A stretch of DNA of 16,778 bases, taken from Physocladia obscura. Taxonomy: Eukaryota; Chytridiomycota; Chytridiomycetes; Chytridiales; Chytriomycetaceae. The notes under the pieces were generated by a model. The model was not told where the DNA came from and made no database searches. It saw only the letters and a program-made list of their open reading frames with translations. Each line of letters starts with the position of its first letter. The stretch's first letter is position 1. The position numbers were made by a program, and so were the translations under genes. This document shows, piece after piece, positions 1 through 10,323 of this stretch. The stretch covers positions 1-16,778 of the forward strand of contig JADGJH010000561.1 in assembly GCA_027596945.1 (NCBI GenBank), read 5' to 3'.

Positions 1-14
1 TTTTTTTTTTTAAG

Positions 15-3000
15 GATTCACTTTCGACCTCGATTTTCTTGCTTAAAGCTCTTTCAAGCGAGATTTTAGGCCTTCTATCCCGTGTTGTTGGATCAAATAG
101 TTTTTTAAACGAATTAATGCAAACTCTAGTTGACAGGATCGTGAATAATCGTGAGCCAGATTCTCGCGCTGGATGTTCACTTGCATTGGGCTGTATTCAC
201 AGTAACGTGGGGAGTATGGCTGTTGGAGCTCACTTGACAACAACCGTTGGCCTTCTGCATTCGCTTGTTAGCGATATTCATCCGTTGGTTCATACTTGGG
301 CTCTTTTCTCTCTTTGTCTCACAATCGAAAGTGCTTCTTTGAGTTTTGGCTCCTTTGTAAATTCGACTCTGACCATTGTTATCAAACTTGCAATGTCGGA
401 CTCCCACGATTTTAGCTTCAATATTTCGGGAAATTCTATGGACAATAACACATGTGTTTATCCTCTCTTTGGGAAAATTCTTTATGCATTGTTGGGTGTT
501 CTTGGTCCTGAATTAGCAACTGGATCTGCGCGTACTCGCGAACTTTGCTTTTCATTGTTTGAAGCATTCAAACATGACAAAGATCGATATGTGGTGGCAG
601 AAGCAATCAGATGTATCCAGCAGTTTATCATGTTTGCACCAAAACACGTAGATATGCCTTCTCTCCTGCCATTTTTACAAGACCAAATCTCCAATCGTGA
701 AAACGTTCAGCTTATCAAAAAGTCTGCTGTTCAATGCCTCTACCAGCTATCTCAGAGAGATTCTGGACTCGTTTTAGAAGTTTCTTCACAGCTTGAGGAA
801 CAGTGTTTTTCGTTGTTAGACACAGAGGTTGATGAAAATGTCCGTGCTGAACTGAGAGATATTTTGAACAATCTTATGAAGCACGTGGCCGTTGATAATC
901 CATCTCGATGGATTGATTTGTGCAAGAATATATTGGCCCGTGGCGGGGCAAATGGTTCCAGTAAAGCAAGTGCAGGGGCTTCGGCCACAAGAAACGATGA
1001 TGACGATGATGAAGGTGGAAGTGCCTTCAATAAGCAAGCTCCAAAAGCTTCTCTTGAAATTGAAAAGAAGAAGAACGTTGTTTTAATTCCACGTTGGAGA
1101 ACGCAAAGTTTTTGCATTTCTTGTATTCGGACCCTTGTTCGTCTTATATTGGAATCTGGAATTCAGGAGCATTTGGATTTAGTACTTGCTCGACAAACAC
1201 GCGCAGAAACTGCACCAGAAGAATCCGATTTTCTCAGCTTCAGATTGGCTGACATTGTTGCAATTTCGTTTAATTCTGCGACAATGCCGGTCAAAGATTT
1301 GCAAATTCAGGGACTCCGCTTGCTGCAAGATATTCTGACAAGATTTGCATCAATTCCAGATCCAGACTTTGAAGGGCACGCACTTTTGGAGCAATATCAA
1401 GCCCAAATTACTGCTTCACTGACACCAGCCTTTTCTCCTGAATCTACATCTGAGTTAATGGGACTTGCAACAGTTGTTGCTGGGACATATATTGGAAGTG
1501 GAATAATTAAAGATTTTCATCCTTCAGATAGAGTCTTGAGATTGCTTGGCGGAGCTCTTGATGCTTGCAAAGAAGGAGATAATTTTTTACTTGGAATTAC
1601 ATCCACCGAAAAACAAATGTTGAAGCTATCTGTGCTTACTTCTTGGGCCATTTTGCAATTGTCAAGTTTAAAATTTCAGGGTTCGAACAAAATTATCAAA
1701 GATAGAGTGGATTTGCTTACAAAGCACTGGGTTACTTCGATTTTGGATGCAGCAGAGCAAAAAGTGGATATTGATTTCCTTGTGCGATTTAAACAGTTGC
1801 GTGCAAGAGAGCAAAATTCAATAACTCATTCAGAAATGTACATTGATGCTGCTCGATTCGTTCTCGAGGCGTCGTATCACCGTTGCTGGCTGACAATTCT
1901 ACATGCACTTTGTTCTCTTCTTCAAAATCGCGAACCCTTGTTATTGTACGCATTCAATAATTCCACTGAAGAGGTTGAAAAATTTTCTATTGTGATGTTC
2001 AGTCTATGCGTTGAATATTTGGGAAACTTTGGGTTTGAAAAATCGAGCACAAATGTTTCGCAAGAACAACTAAATTCGAATGAAAGTAAAGCTGGTGATC
2101 GATTAATTGAACAAGAGAAACTTGAGGTTTGTATTAAATGCATTGGCCATATAATTTCGTCAAAGACGATTTCCTGGGAATATTTTGCTGAGGTTTATAC
2201 CATTTATTTTTATATTCAAAAAAAAAAAACTTTGTTCCAAAGTTCAAACTTTCGGTTTCTCATATAAATAGAAGATTTTCGTCGAGCTTGTTCATGCGTT
2301 CGAAAGGCTTAGAAATATGGAAAATATGGCAATTCATACGCTCACTATTGACATTATTCGTGGCATATTTATCGTTTATCACAAGGATATAACCGGAACT
2401 GAAATGTGAGATATTTAAATTACCTTCATTATTCTTATTGAATTTTTTGGAATCAGATATTCAACAGCTGTAAAATTTATTTTGAATGTCTTTATATTTC
2501 ATATTCCGAATGTTTCAAATATTCCAACAGCAAAAGGTTCTTTGATATCTGAATTTATCATTTAACATTATCTTATTACAATTGTTTTCAGTCACTTCAA
2601 GTCAACCCGTTACTTTTGCATTGGTTTCATTGTTTCACTCATCTTTGGACACTCTTGCGTTAATCTTGAGGGCGATTGATGAGAATTCATCTTTGCAACT
2701 AACACGCCTGGTTTTATTCATATTTACAGGTAATTTCTCTCTTTTTTGCTTCTTCTTTAAGTGTTTTTAATTTTCATTTTAAGCGATTTTGGGCAGTGAA
2801 AAATTTGTGGTAGATGTGGCACCAAAAGTATTGGGACTGTTAAAGTCAGTTCTGGAGACATTAAATGACCAAACAAGTAATAAGAATATATTGCTCAAAA
2901 AGTCCCATTTAGTACAGTCCACTCTTTTGACTTTGTTAGAAACATGTGAAAACTGGTATGTATGACTTGAAATTACAAAGTCTGAATTCTTCTATATGAA

Positions 3001-3839
3001 TATATATAATGGGCAGGAACTCTTTGGACTCGATTGTCGTTAAAAACTCACTTCTTGGGGTCACTTTGATCATAACAGTTTCTCCTTCATTCGTTTGGGA
3101 AAATAGTGATTTGCATGACAGAGTTTCCACTGTTTTGTTTCAATTGATATCAAAAAATGATGAATTTGTAAGTGTGTGTGTTTTTACGGGATCCAGTGTT
3201 TGGTTTGCAATCGTTTGCTGAAAGTCAATTCAAAAATAGTTTTCACGTGTGGCTTTACAATGCTCGCGTTCGCTGATCAGTTTGAGTTTCAAAGATTTTG
3301 TTCCTGAAAATGTAAGGGCCGTCGGTATAGGATATACCCGTATACTAGTTCCAGCACTGCAAGCTGTTATACTTTTGGCAATTTCATCCTCCTGCGCAAG
3401 TATTGACTTACTGGATGAAGCGATTAAAATTATGCTGTTACCATGTATTGGAGCGTCTGGTAAATCAAAAATTTGTTTACAAAAACACCAGAAATTAACT
3501 TTTTAACCATCAGTAACATCAATATCCTTGCTTGTCTCTGTTCTCGTTCGTATTCAATCTGCTGTAACTGCATCGGTTACGTCCGATCAGATCCAAAGAG
3601 TAATCTTGGCAAATTTATTTCAACTTGCAGCTCAAAATCAGCAAAAATTTCGAGAAATGATGTTGTATTTGCCAGTAGATACCAGAAGTTCACTTGAAGC
3701 TGGTTTTAAGATGCTTTTGTCAGAAAATAGCAGTGGAAAGGTACAGGAAGTAAATGGAGGCAGTGCTGTGTCTCCTGATGGTGGAGAAAGTTCTATTTCA
3801 GTACCAAAAATTGCTTTGAAAAATTTTGGTGCATTTTGA
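15..3839 (+). CDS. HEATR5: HEATR5/Laa1-type HEAT-repeat protein, 5'-partial
   Basis: C-terminal ~1,130 residues of a large HEAT-repeat protein. In animals (HEATR5A/B) and yeast (Laa1) this family binds the AP-1 clathrin adaptor and helps its recruitment and traffic at the trans-Golgi/endosome. Family resemblance is clearest near residues 45-110 of the visible part (RAGCSLALGCIHSNVGSM, HPLVHTWALFSL). An Asp-rich disordered linker (NDDDDDEGG) follows near residue 325. Inferred exons: 15-2192, 2272-2405, 2457-2536, 2592-2729, 2784-2955, 3017-3167, 3240-3459, 3514-3839; all phases agree and the stop is TGA at 3837-3839. The intron ending at 2783 uses an AAG acceptor, because the next CAG would give an early stop. 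A T11 tract followed by AAG at 12-14 suggests that the first visible exon also starts at an AAG acceptor. The family is usually ~2,000 aa, so roughly half is missing to the left. Convergent with the coiled-coil gene. The family call is confident; exact splice sites are moderately so. Confidence 0.85.
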
Positions 3840-4043
3840 TCAAAAAGAAAATTTCAGTTCATTAAATTTTCACTTTTTACAAGTAAAAATTTACTATGAA
3901 GAAAGTTTGATGTATATACCGCTATGTTCTTTATGGGTCAGACATTTGCCTTCGGAATATTAACCGTTCAAACCTTGTTGATAGCTTTGGGAATTGGTTT
4001 TGTCACTAATTTATTCACTTTTCAATATTTCTCAGGAAAAGCC
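3840..4043. other. Gap between convergent genes (3' ends)
   Basis: About 204 bp separate the HEATR5 stop from the coiled-coil gene stop on the opposite strand. The first ~80 bp are A/T-rich and look like 3' untranslated sequence. The second half is less A/T-rich and carries a 45-codon open frame on the + strand (listed separately). I see no RNA gene here. Confidence 0.5.
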
Positions 4044-4061
4044 TTAACACAATTTTTCTAA
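3924..4061 (+). CDS. Possible 45-aa hydrophobic micro-ORF
   Basis: An ATG-initiated frame of 45 codons ends with TAA at 4059-4061, and the nearest upstream in-frame stop is TGA at 3897-3899. The predicted peptide has one long hydrophobic stretch (about residues 9-29, including LLIALGIGFVTN) and an aromatic C-terminal end, so it could be a single-pass membrane micropeptide. It lies in the 3' region of HEATR5 and overlaps the end of the antisense coiled-coil CDS by 18 bp. I recognise no family. It may be chance: T-rich 3' UTR readily yields hydrophobic codons. Listed because its base composition differs from the flanking UTR. Confidence 0.2.
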   Translation: MFFMGQTFAFGILTVQTLLIALGIGFVTNLFTFQYFSGKALTQFF

Positions 4062-6749
4062 CTCAACCAACATGTCTTCCCTCACTTTCAAAGCTTTTTG
4101 CCTTTCCTCTTCAATTACAATCTCCATTCCTTTCAATTTATTTTTTAAGTAATGGCAAGTCCCACAGCACACCTCCTTATCACCAACATCAACTCCTTCA
4201 ACCAAAACTGCCAATGCTCTTGCAACACTATCTCGCGCTTTACGAGCAAGTGCTTTCACTCGCAATAATTTTCCAATTTCTGATTGCAAACTCTTCAGGT
4301 TTGCACGCAAACTCATCCCCGCACGTACTTCTTGCTGAAGCTGAGTGCGCAACGCGTCAATCGATGTGATTGAGTGCCGTTGGATTGCCACAAGCTGCGA
4401 ATAAAGATCCATTTCTCGCTCAAAGTGCTGTCGCTGCATCAATTCAATCATGATATCTTCGGCTTTTCCTTCTGGCGTGGATGATGTACGACTGTGAAAA
4501 TTGCTGTATGGTTGTGGGGGCGGTGTGACATGGTATTTGTTCATCGAAATATCAAAGTTATTTTTACTGTCAAATGAACTCGCGCACGGATGTTGTGCGA
4601 AAGGATATGAAGTGGTTGCGTCAATAGTTTTTTGATCTTCCATGAATGATGATGAAAGAATTGGTGTGGATTGGTGAAGCATCGAATTATTTGAATCAAT
4701 GAAGGATACTGCAGGATTAAAATTATCCAAAATATCTGTTAATACTCGTGAAGTCGCGGCTGTATTCAAATCACAGTTTTTTGTTGTACTCATCGCCAAA
4801 GGTGATAGTACATTCATTGATTCCAACCGTTTTTGAAGCTTCGAAATTTCTGATGTGAGTGACAGGATAACTGTTTGAGAATGCTGTACTTCATCAACGA
4901 GCAATTTATTTTGATCTTGAAGTCCCGAAATTTCTTCTTGTTGAAGTTCTTTTAATTTTGAGAGCGATTCCGGAATATCGCCGCTCTGATACGAGAAATC
5001 AAAATCCTTTGTACAGGATGGAACCTCTGACATTGAGTTTAATTTATTAAAGAGCTGAGCTGCTTCGTCAGAAAGTTTGCTAATTTTTGCGTGAGCAGTG
5101 TCCAACTGACATTGTAGATCGTTGTTCATCAAATCTTTTTCTTCGAGTTGCGCCTTCAACTGGCTCAGCTCTTCTTCCAAACCCAAGACTTGAGACAAAA
5201 TATTTTGTTTTACTTGAGTGAAATTGGCTTGTTTTGTGGCAAGCTGCTCAAGTAATTTTTTTTCAACCTCTTTGAGTTTTAAAACTCCTTCGTGGGCTTC
5301 ATTAAGCTCACGTTTGCCAGATTCCAACTGAATTGAGAGCTCTCGGTTCATATTTTCCATCTTATGTAACATCTCTTCAAGTGTTTTGGCGAGTTTTACG
5401 GTGTTGGCTTGTGAATCAGTCAAATCTGTTTCAAGAATAGAAATTCTTGCACAATAGTCTGCCCCCGAGCGATCCATTAAAGATTCTGACTCTTTCAATT
5501 TACTTTGAAGTTGTAGCAGGTTTTCTTCTAGTTCTTGGAAACTGGCGTCCCTTCCACAAATAAAAATTTCCGACTCCTTTTGTTTGTTTTGAAGCTGCTT
5601 AATAATTGCTTCAAGATCCGCGAAATGAGCCTCTTTTTCTTGTAAACGATATACAACCTCTTCCACTTGTTGCGTGCTTTCTTCCAATTCAATTTCCAAT
5701 TTCTTCCGGGTATTTTCAGATGTCGCAAGTTGCGCTTTAGCCAAGTTAAGGGCTTCAATAAGATTTTGTTCCGTGTTTTTGTAATTTTGTTCAGAATTCC
5801 TGCTGTTTTCAAGTTGTTCTTCGAGACTTGCAATTTTTTCACGGTACATTGAGATTTCTGCATCTCTTTCTTTGATACTAGCGGTAAATTCATTCTGAGC
5901 GATCGCTAATACCTTATTCGCATCTTTGATTGTGCTCTTCTCAAACTCATCTCGTAAATTTTCGTTTGCTGCAAGTTTGGCGGAAAATTCATGGATTGTA
6001 TTTGACAATGCTTGCTTTACATCTGCAAGTGCTTCTACAGACACCAATGATTCATTTTTTGTCTGATAGAGCTCGAAATCCTTTTCTTTTAGTGCTTCAG
6101 AAAGTTCTGTGATCGTTTCCAAAAGCTTTACATTTTCCAGCGATAGATTTTCCACTTTCACGAAACTCAAATTTCTTTCAGCACGAGTCGACACCACGAC
6201 TTCATGAAGCTCGTTCACAAAATTTGCAGTTTCCGTCTCTTTTTTTTTGTGTTGGTCAATCTTTGCCACCAAATCTTCCTTTTCACTGCCAAGTCTGTCA
6301 CGTTCCTTTTCAAGGATGTTTATCAAATTTTTAAGCTCAACCACTTTAGACTGTGCAAAATCCGCTTCTTCTTCCGTCTCACGCAATTTATTCTCAAGTA
6401 CTTCAATTTCTTTTGTATGTGTAGATTCCGCATCGCGCAGCTCACGCTCACACGTTTCCAGTTCCTGCTGGACATAATTCAGTTCATTGTCGCGTTCAAC
6501 GCATTTTTCTTCAAGGTGGGTGCATTTTGCACTGATTTCTGTCACGCTTGTTTGTGAAACTTCGAGGTTTAATTCAAGCGACTTGATTTTAAGTTTTAGA
6601 GCTGCTGTTTGGCGGTTTGAAGATGTGAGAGTTTCAGTGAGAGCGGAGAGTTGCGCTTGAAGTAAAGAAATCTGTGGACCATTTGGGTATGCCAAATCAA
6701 TCTTGTCTTGTGAAGAAATTTCAACAATTTCGTGTTTTATGGTCAACAT
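4044..6749 (-). CDS. Long coiled-coil protein (~901 aa), function unknown
   Basis: A single long open frame reads right to left. The first ATG is at 6749; the frame stays open 5' of it for 13 codons, to a TAA at 6792-6794, without another ATG. Residues ~20-600 are almost continuous heptad-rich coiled coil (repeated Glu/Lys/Leu/Gln patterns such as LEEQLENSRN). A Ser/Thr/Pro/Asn-rich, probably disordered segment follows at about 620-740 (for example VTPPPQPYSNF). A second helical C-terminal block covers about 750-900 and contains a small Cys cluster (EVCCGTCHYLK). The architecture resembles centrosomal, spindle-pole, Golgi or tethering coiled-coil scaffolds, but no specific family is recognisable. 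The 187-aa frame begins upstream on the same strand, and its stop lies only 87 bp from this ATG. The two may be exons of one gene (see findings). Convergent with HEATR5. Coding status is near certain; start and gene unity are not. Confidence 0.75.
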   Translation of the reverse strand: MLTIKHEIVEISSQDKIDLAYPNGPQISLLQAQLSALTETLTSSNRQTAALKLKIKSLELNLEVSQTSVTEISAKCTHLEEKCVERDNELNYVQQELETCERELRDAESTHTKEIEVLENKLRETEEEADFAQSKVVELKNLINILEKERDRLGSEKEDLVAKIDQHKKKETETANFVNELHEVVVSTRAERNLSFVKVENLSLENVKLLETITELSEALKEKDFELYQTKNESLVSVEALADVKQALSNTIHEFSAKLAANENLRDEFEKSTIKDANKVLAIAQNEFTASIKERDAEISMYREKIASLEEQLENSRNSEQNYKNTEQNLIEALNLAKAQLATSENTRKKLEIELEESTQQVEEVVYRLQEKEAHFADLEAIIKQLQNKQKESEIFICGRDASFQELEENLLQLQSKLKESESLMDRSGADYCARISILETDLTDSQANTVKLAKTLEEMLHKMENMNRELSIQLESGKRELNEAHEGVLKLKEVEKKLLEQLATKQANFTQVKQNILSQVLGLEEELSQLKAQLEEKDLMNNDLQCQLDTAHAKISKLSDEAAQLFNKLNSMSEVPSCTKDFDFSYQSGDIPESLSKLKELQQEEISGLQDQNKLLVDEVQHSQTVILSLTSEISKLQKRLESMNVLSPLAMSTTKNCDLNTAATSRVLTDILDNFNPAVSFIDSNNSMLHQSTPILSSSFMEDQKTIDATTSYPFAQHPCASSFDSKNNFDISMNKYHVTPPPQPYSNFHSRTSSTPEGKAEDIMIELMQRQHFEREMDLYSQLVAIQRHSITSIDALRTQLQQEVRAGMSLRANLKSLQSEIGKLLRVKALARKARDSVARALAVLVEGVDVGDKEVCCGTCHYLKNKLKGMEIVIEEERQKALKVREDMLVELEKLC

Positions 6750-6836
6750 TGGTTCGATTTTTTGAACATCAAGGATTTCCAAGCATGTCTGTTATTTCAT
6801 AAAATGGTTTGAGCATGAGGTATATGTTTACATATC

Positions 6837-7400
6837 TTAACTCATTGCCTTTTTTTTTAAATCTGCGCCCAATTTCTGCAAAGATTCAATATAATCGTCA
6901 AAGCTTGGTCCTTGTAAATTATCAACATCAATTTTTGCACCATGTGGTAAAAGAGCTCGTGCTTTTTTAAGTTTCGCACGAAGGATACGCGCATCATTTT
7001 CACTTCGAACAAGTGCACGTTCAAATAAAATGAGTCTTTTTTCAGTGTCACTTTCGTCGCATAAAGATTCAGATTCCAAATCGAATGATTCGGTAACACG
7101 GTAGACTTGAGTTTTTTCGAAAATGGCTTGTTGGTATTTCGCTGTCGCAACAGCCTGCTCAGCCAGCGTGTTGAGACTTTCATCTTGGCCAACATTTGCT
7201 GATGTAATATTGCTGAATTTATCGTCATCATTGCGTAGAAGCCAGCGCCACCGTAATGCTGCTAGCGCACGACACGCCGCGATTTGAGACTCGCGTTTTT
7301 CTTGCTCAAGTTCTTTACGTTCGATCATAGCCTGAATTTCTACGTCTTCGTTGCCGTCGTAAAGAGCCAATGTTGTAAAACTGTTACTTGTGCTTAGCAT
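6837..7400 (-). CDS. Charged helical protein (187 aa) or 5' part of the coiled-coil gene
   Basis: ATG at 7398-7400, stop TAA at 6837-6839. The product is rich in charged residues, with helical stretches near residues 18-57 (ERKELEQEKRESQIAACRAL then RWRWLL) and 120-150 (LRAKLKKARALL), separated by acidic segments. It ends in a helical, lysine-rich tail encoded partly by an A9 run (minus-strand sense), and then stops. I recognise no family. The reading direction, short spacing and helical character suggest a link to the long coiled-coil protein downstream, either as a neighbouring gene or as its N-terminus. A 51-bp stretch inside the frame near 6868-6918 looks like an in-frame intron (gttgat...cag, multiple of three). 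The true product could therefore be 17 residues shorter. Confidence 0.55.
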   Translation of the reverse strand: MLSTSNSFTTLALYDGNEDVEIQAMIERKELEQEKRESQIAACRALAALRWRWLLRNDDDKFSNITSANVGQDESLNTLAEQAVATAKYQQAIFEKTQVYRVTESFDLESESLCDESDTEKRLILFERALVRSENDARILRAKLKKARALLPHGAKIDVDNLQGPSFDDYIESLQKLGADLKKKAMS

Positions 7401-7442
7401 ATTTCAATTTTTAAATTTTTAAAAATTTTTTTTTTGTGATGC

Positions 7443-7471
7443 TTGGCTGAAAGTTATTTCATTGGCTGAAA
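7443..7471. repeat. 10-bp direct repeat TTGGCTGAAA, twice
   Basis: The two identical 10-mers start at 7443 and 7462, 19 bp apart, in the divergent promoter. The second contains a reverse CCAAT core (ATTGG at 7461-7465). They may be paired transcription-factor sites. Confidence 0.5.
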
Positions 7472-7491
7472 AATTTTGAACTTCAAAGAAA

Positions 7492-7521
7492 AACGGGCTA
7501 CAACGGGCATGAACGGGAACA
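7492..7521. repeat. Three phased AACGGG units, 10-bp period
   Basis: Three consecutive 10-bp units each begin with AACGGG, followed by CTAC, CATG and AACA. The spacing is one helical turn, so the sites would face the same side of the DNA. This is seen directly; a regulatory role is inferred. Confidence 0.6.
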
Positions 7522-7611
7522 TCAAACAATACACACCGCACCACTCTTACGAAACTATTTAAGCGGGAAAATCTCTTTCAATCTTAAAGGAGGAAATAAA
7601 ACTATAGAAAA

Positions 7612-10323
7612 ATGAGAAAGAGCGATTCTACTGGTTGAATTCCCCCACTCGCAAGTGAAACAAATGAACTTGAGTTTCCGATTAACTCCAATAAAAAAAT
7701 TACACAGAGACGTTCCATCGTTTGAGCCATTCGCCAAACATCGAGTTTGTGCATACTTTCACAGACGAGGAACAGTTTGATGGAAAATACGATGTTAAGC
7801 CTGTTGACGCCTCGTTTGACGACATTTACGACATTGTCGATTCTCTTGTTCCCAGAACGGACAACCCCATGGAGCCAGTTTTGACTTTTAGAGTTCTTGT
7901 GTTGGGCACATTGATTGGTCTAGCAATTGGAGCGTTCAACACAATCTTTTCACTTCGATCGAATCCTTTCGTACGGGGTTTTTTTCTTCCTCCTGACACT
8001 CTCAAATCTCAGATTAAAATGTTTTTTTCCAGACTATGAACCCGTTTTTTGCCCTCATTATCAGCTATCCACTCGGAAATTTTATGTACTGGACTCTATC
8101 GCCGCGAATCTACACAGTTCCATACATGAAATGGCAATTCTCATTAAACCCTGGCCCCTTCAGTTTCAAAGAACACACCCTCATATACATTTGCGCAAAG
8201 ACAGCAGGAAGTCCACCATACGCTGTGTACAACATTATTGCCCAAAAATATCTCCTCAAGCAAGATATTTCATTGGCAGTATGCATTGCGTTTGCAATCA
8301 TTTCGCAACTTATTGGGTATGGAATTGCCGGGCTTTGCCGGAAGTTCCTTGTGAGGCCGATTGCTATGCTTTGGCCGAGGCAATTGTCGGCTATTGCGAC
8401 GTTACGGTCGTTTCATAGAAATTCTGTTGCTGATGACAATTATGATGAAACGGGAAGTCAAACTGCTAATACTGAGGAGATGAAGAAGAAATTCATGAGC
8501 AAAAACAAATTCTTTTGGATGTGCGCTGGGGGAATGTTTGTTTATCAGTTTTTGCCTGGATATATTATGCCGTTACTTTCTTCATTTCCATTGTTGTGCT
8601 ATATTGGGCCGTTTAATCAGCAACAACGTATGATTGGTTCGGCAGTTCAAGGTGTTGGTGTCGGCAGTCTTTCATTTGATTGGGCTGTTGTTGGGCAAAT
8701 TGGACCAATTATTACACCGCTATGGGCTATAGTAAATCAGCTTGCTGGAAGTAAGTTTGTAATTCGCTTTTACTGAAAATAACGAATAAATATTCGAAAT
8801 TTTTAGCTTGCGTCTTTCTCTGGTTTATCGTTCCTTTGCTATGGACAAACAATGCATTCGGTGCCGATCAGCTATTGGGAACAGACATTTCGCAAGGCCC
8901 TAACGGATCAGCAATTTTCCCGATCGGTCAAGCGCTCAATTCTGTCGGCCTCTTCAACCGAAACGGCACGGAAATTTCACCACTCAATCTCGTAACCTAC
9001 GCCAACAATACTTACGTACTTAATGAAGCTGTATATAATACAAACCGTCCTATTTACATCACTACATATTATGCAATGCAGACTATGGCCCTCTTCGTGG
9101 CTTTTTCCGCATCGGTTTCGCATGCAGCTCTGTGGCACGGAAAAGATATCGTTAACCGTTTGTCAACTGCAATGAAAGATTTAGACTCTGATGATATTCA
9201 CGCCCAGCTTATGGTGTATATATCTTTCATTTTTTTGCATCTGTAAAAAATTTACACCGTTCTTTTTATTTCAAGGATCAATATCGGGAGGTTTCTGACA
9301 CGTGGTACGCAGGCTTACTTTGTATTGCGACGATTTCCGCGTTTTCAATTTGTTCATGGGGAGGGTTTGTTCTTCCGTGGTGGGGGGTGATTCTGTCAAT
9401 TGCAATGGTTGGAATCACAATAATTCCTTTCGGAATCATTGAGGGAATATCTGGTCAACGTGTTGCAACAAACATTGAATCGGAGATGATTTTTGGATTC
9501 ATTATGCCTAACCGAATTGTGGAAAATATGACTTTCAAGACACTAAGGTTGATTACTAAAATTTAATTAATTTAATATTAACTTATCTATTTTATTTATT
9601 TTTCGCAGCTATGTCGGGACTATGCAAGGCTTAACGTTTCTCGAAGATCTCAAACTTGGACACTTCGTCAAAATTCCACCACGAACAATGTTTGGCGTAC
9701 AAATAACCGCAACAGTCATGTCAGCTATCTTCAACACCATCATTCTCACCAAAATCTACGAGGATTTCGGAATGAGCACAAATCCACCCGTTGGTTGGAA
9801 CGCGTATAACTATAAATTGTTTCTGTCATCTGGAGCCATTTGGGGCGCAATCGGGTCGTCGCGATTTTTCGGCTTCGGAACACCGTATGGGATATGTTTG
9901 TGGGGTTTTGTAATTGGAGCAATTGCGCCAATTGTGCCTTACTTGTTACATACGCAATTTCCAACAGGAAATTGGCATCTGGTGAATGTACCGCTGATCA
10001 TGTGGATGCGATCGCCAGTTGGATCGATTAAAAGTGATGTTGTGACGCCGCTTCTCGTTGCGTGGGTGGTTAATGGGGTCGTGAAAAAGCGGTGGTTCAA
10101 GTGGTGGCAGCGTTACGCATATCTAATGAGCAGTGCATTTGACTTTGGGAGTGGACTCGGTCTAGTTGTGTGTTTTTTGATTGTAATGATTGCACCGACA
10201 TTGCTGGTGCCAATTTGGGTAGGAAATCCTGCAGATGGTGAAGGATGTGCAAGTGCGCAGTTCTTGCTGTGTGCGGGACGGGAGGAGATGGGAATCTATG
10301 TTTCTGATAACCAATGTCTCTGA
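7612..10323 (+). CDS. Oligopeptide transporter, OPT family (798 aa)
   Basis: A proton-coupled multi-pass membrane transporter of the OPT superfamily (peptide branch), expected to import small peptides such as tetra/pentapeptides or glutathione, probably at the plasma membrane. Family hallmarks: NPGPFSFKEHTLIY in the first third, KIPPRTMF late in the protein, plus TFRVLVLGTLIG and FSLRSNPF in the first membrane segment and many hydrophobic segments up to the C-terminus. Inferred exons: 7612-7633, 7708-7970, 8033-8750, 8807-9213, 9276-9547, 9609-10323; phases agree and give 798 aa, normal for the family. The short first exon (MRKSDST...) is chosen because the next exon has no in-frame ATG and its frame hits a stop at 7692; this exon is the least certain. 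The intron ending at 9275 has an AAG acceptor, supported by the conserved DQYREV segment that follows. The 3' end faces the OXLD1-like gene 73 bp away. Substrate cannot be read from the sequence. Confidence 0.92.

Larger units (their letters stand above)
7401..7611. promoter_or_regulatory. Divergent promoter region, 211 bp
   Basis: This region separates the start of the 187-aa frame (minus) from the proposed start of the OPT transporter (plus) and must hold both promoters. Visible elements: a T-rich tract near 7427-7435; TTGGCTGAAA twice (7443-7452 and 7462-7471), the second copy preceded by A to give ATTGG, the reverse of a CCAAT box; AACGGG three times at exact 10-bp spacing (7492, 7502, 7512); and GCGGGAAA at 7563-7570, which matches the E2F consensus read on the other strand. 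Assigning factors to these sites is inference. Confidence 0.55.

Noticed and set aside
2218..2230. A-run near the end of the first HEATR5 frame, suggesting a retroposed poly(A) tail
   Set aside because: It falls inside an inferred 79-nt intron (2193-2271), and no target-site duplication or element sequence flanks it.
3522..3529. ATATCCTT, a perfect match to the donor of AT-AC U12-type introns
   Set aside because: It lies inside the last HEATR5 exon, where the frame runs on without a break and aligns with the expected C-terminus. No matching branch site or AC acceptor was seen in phase.
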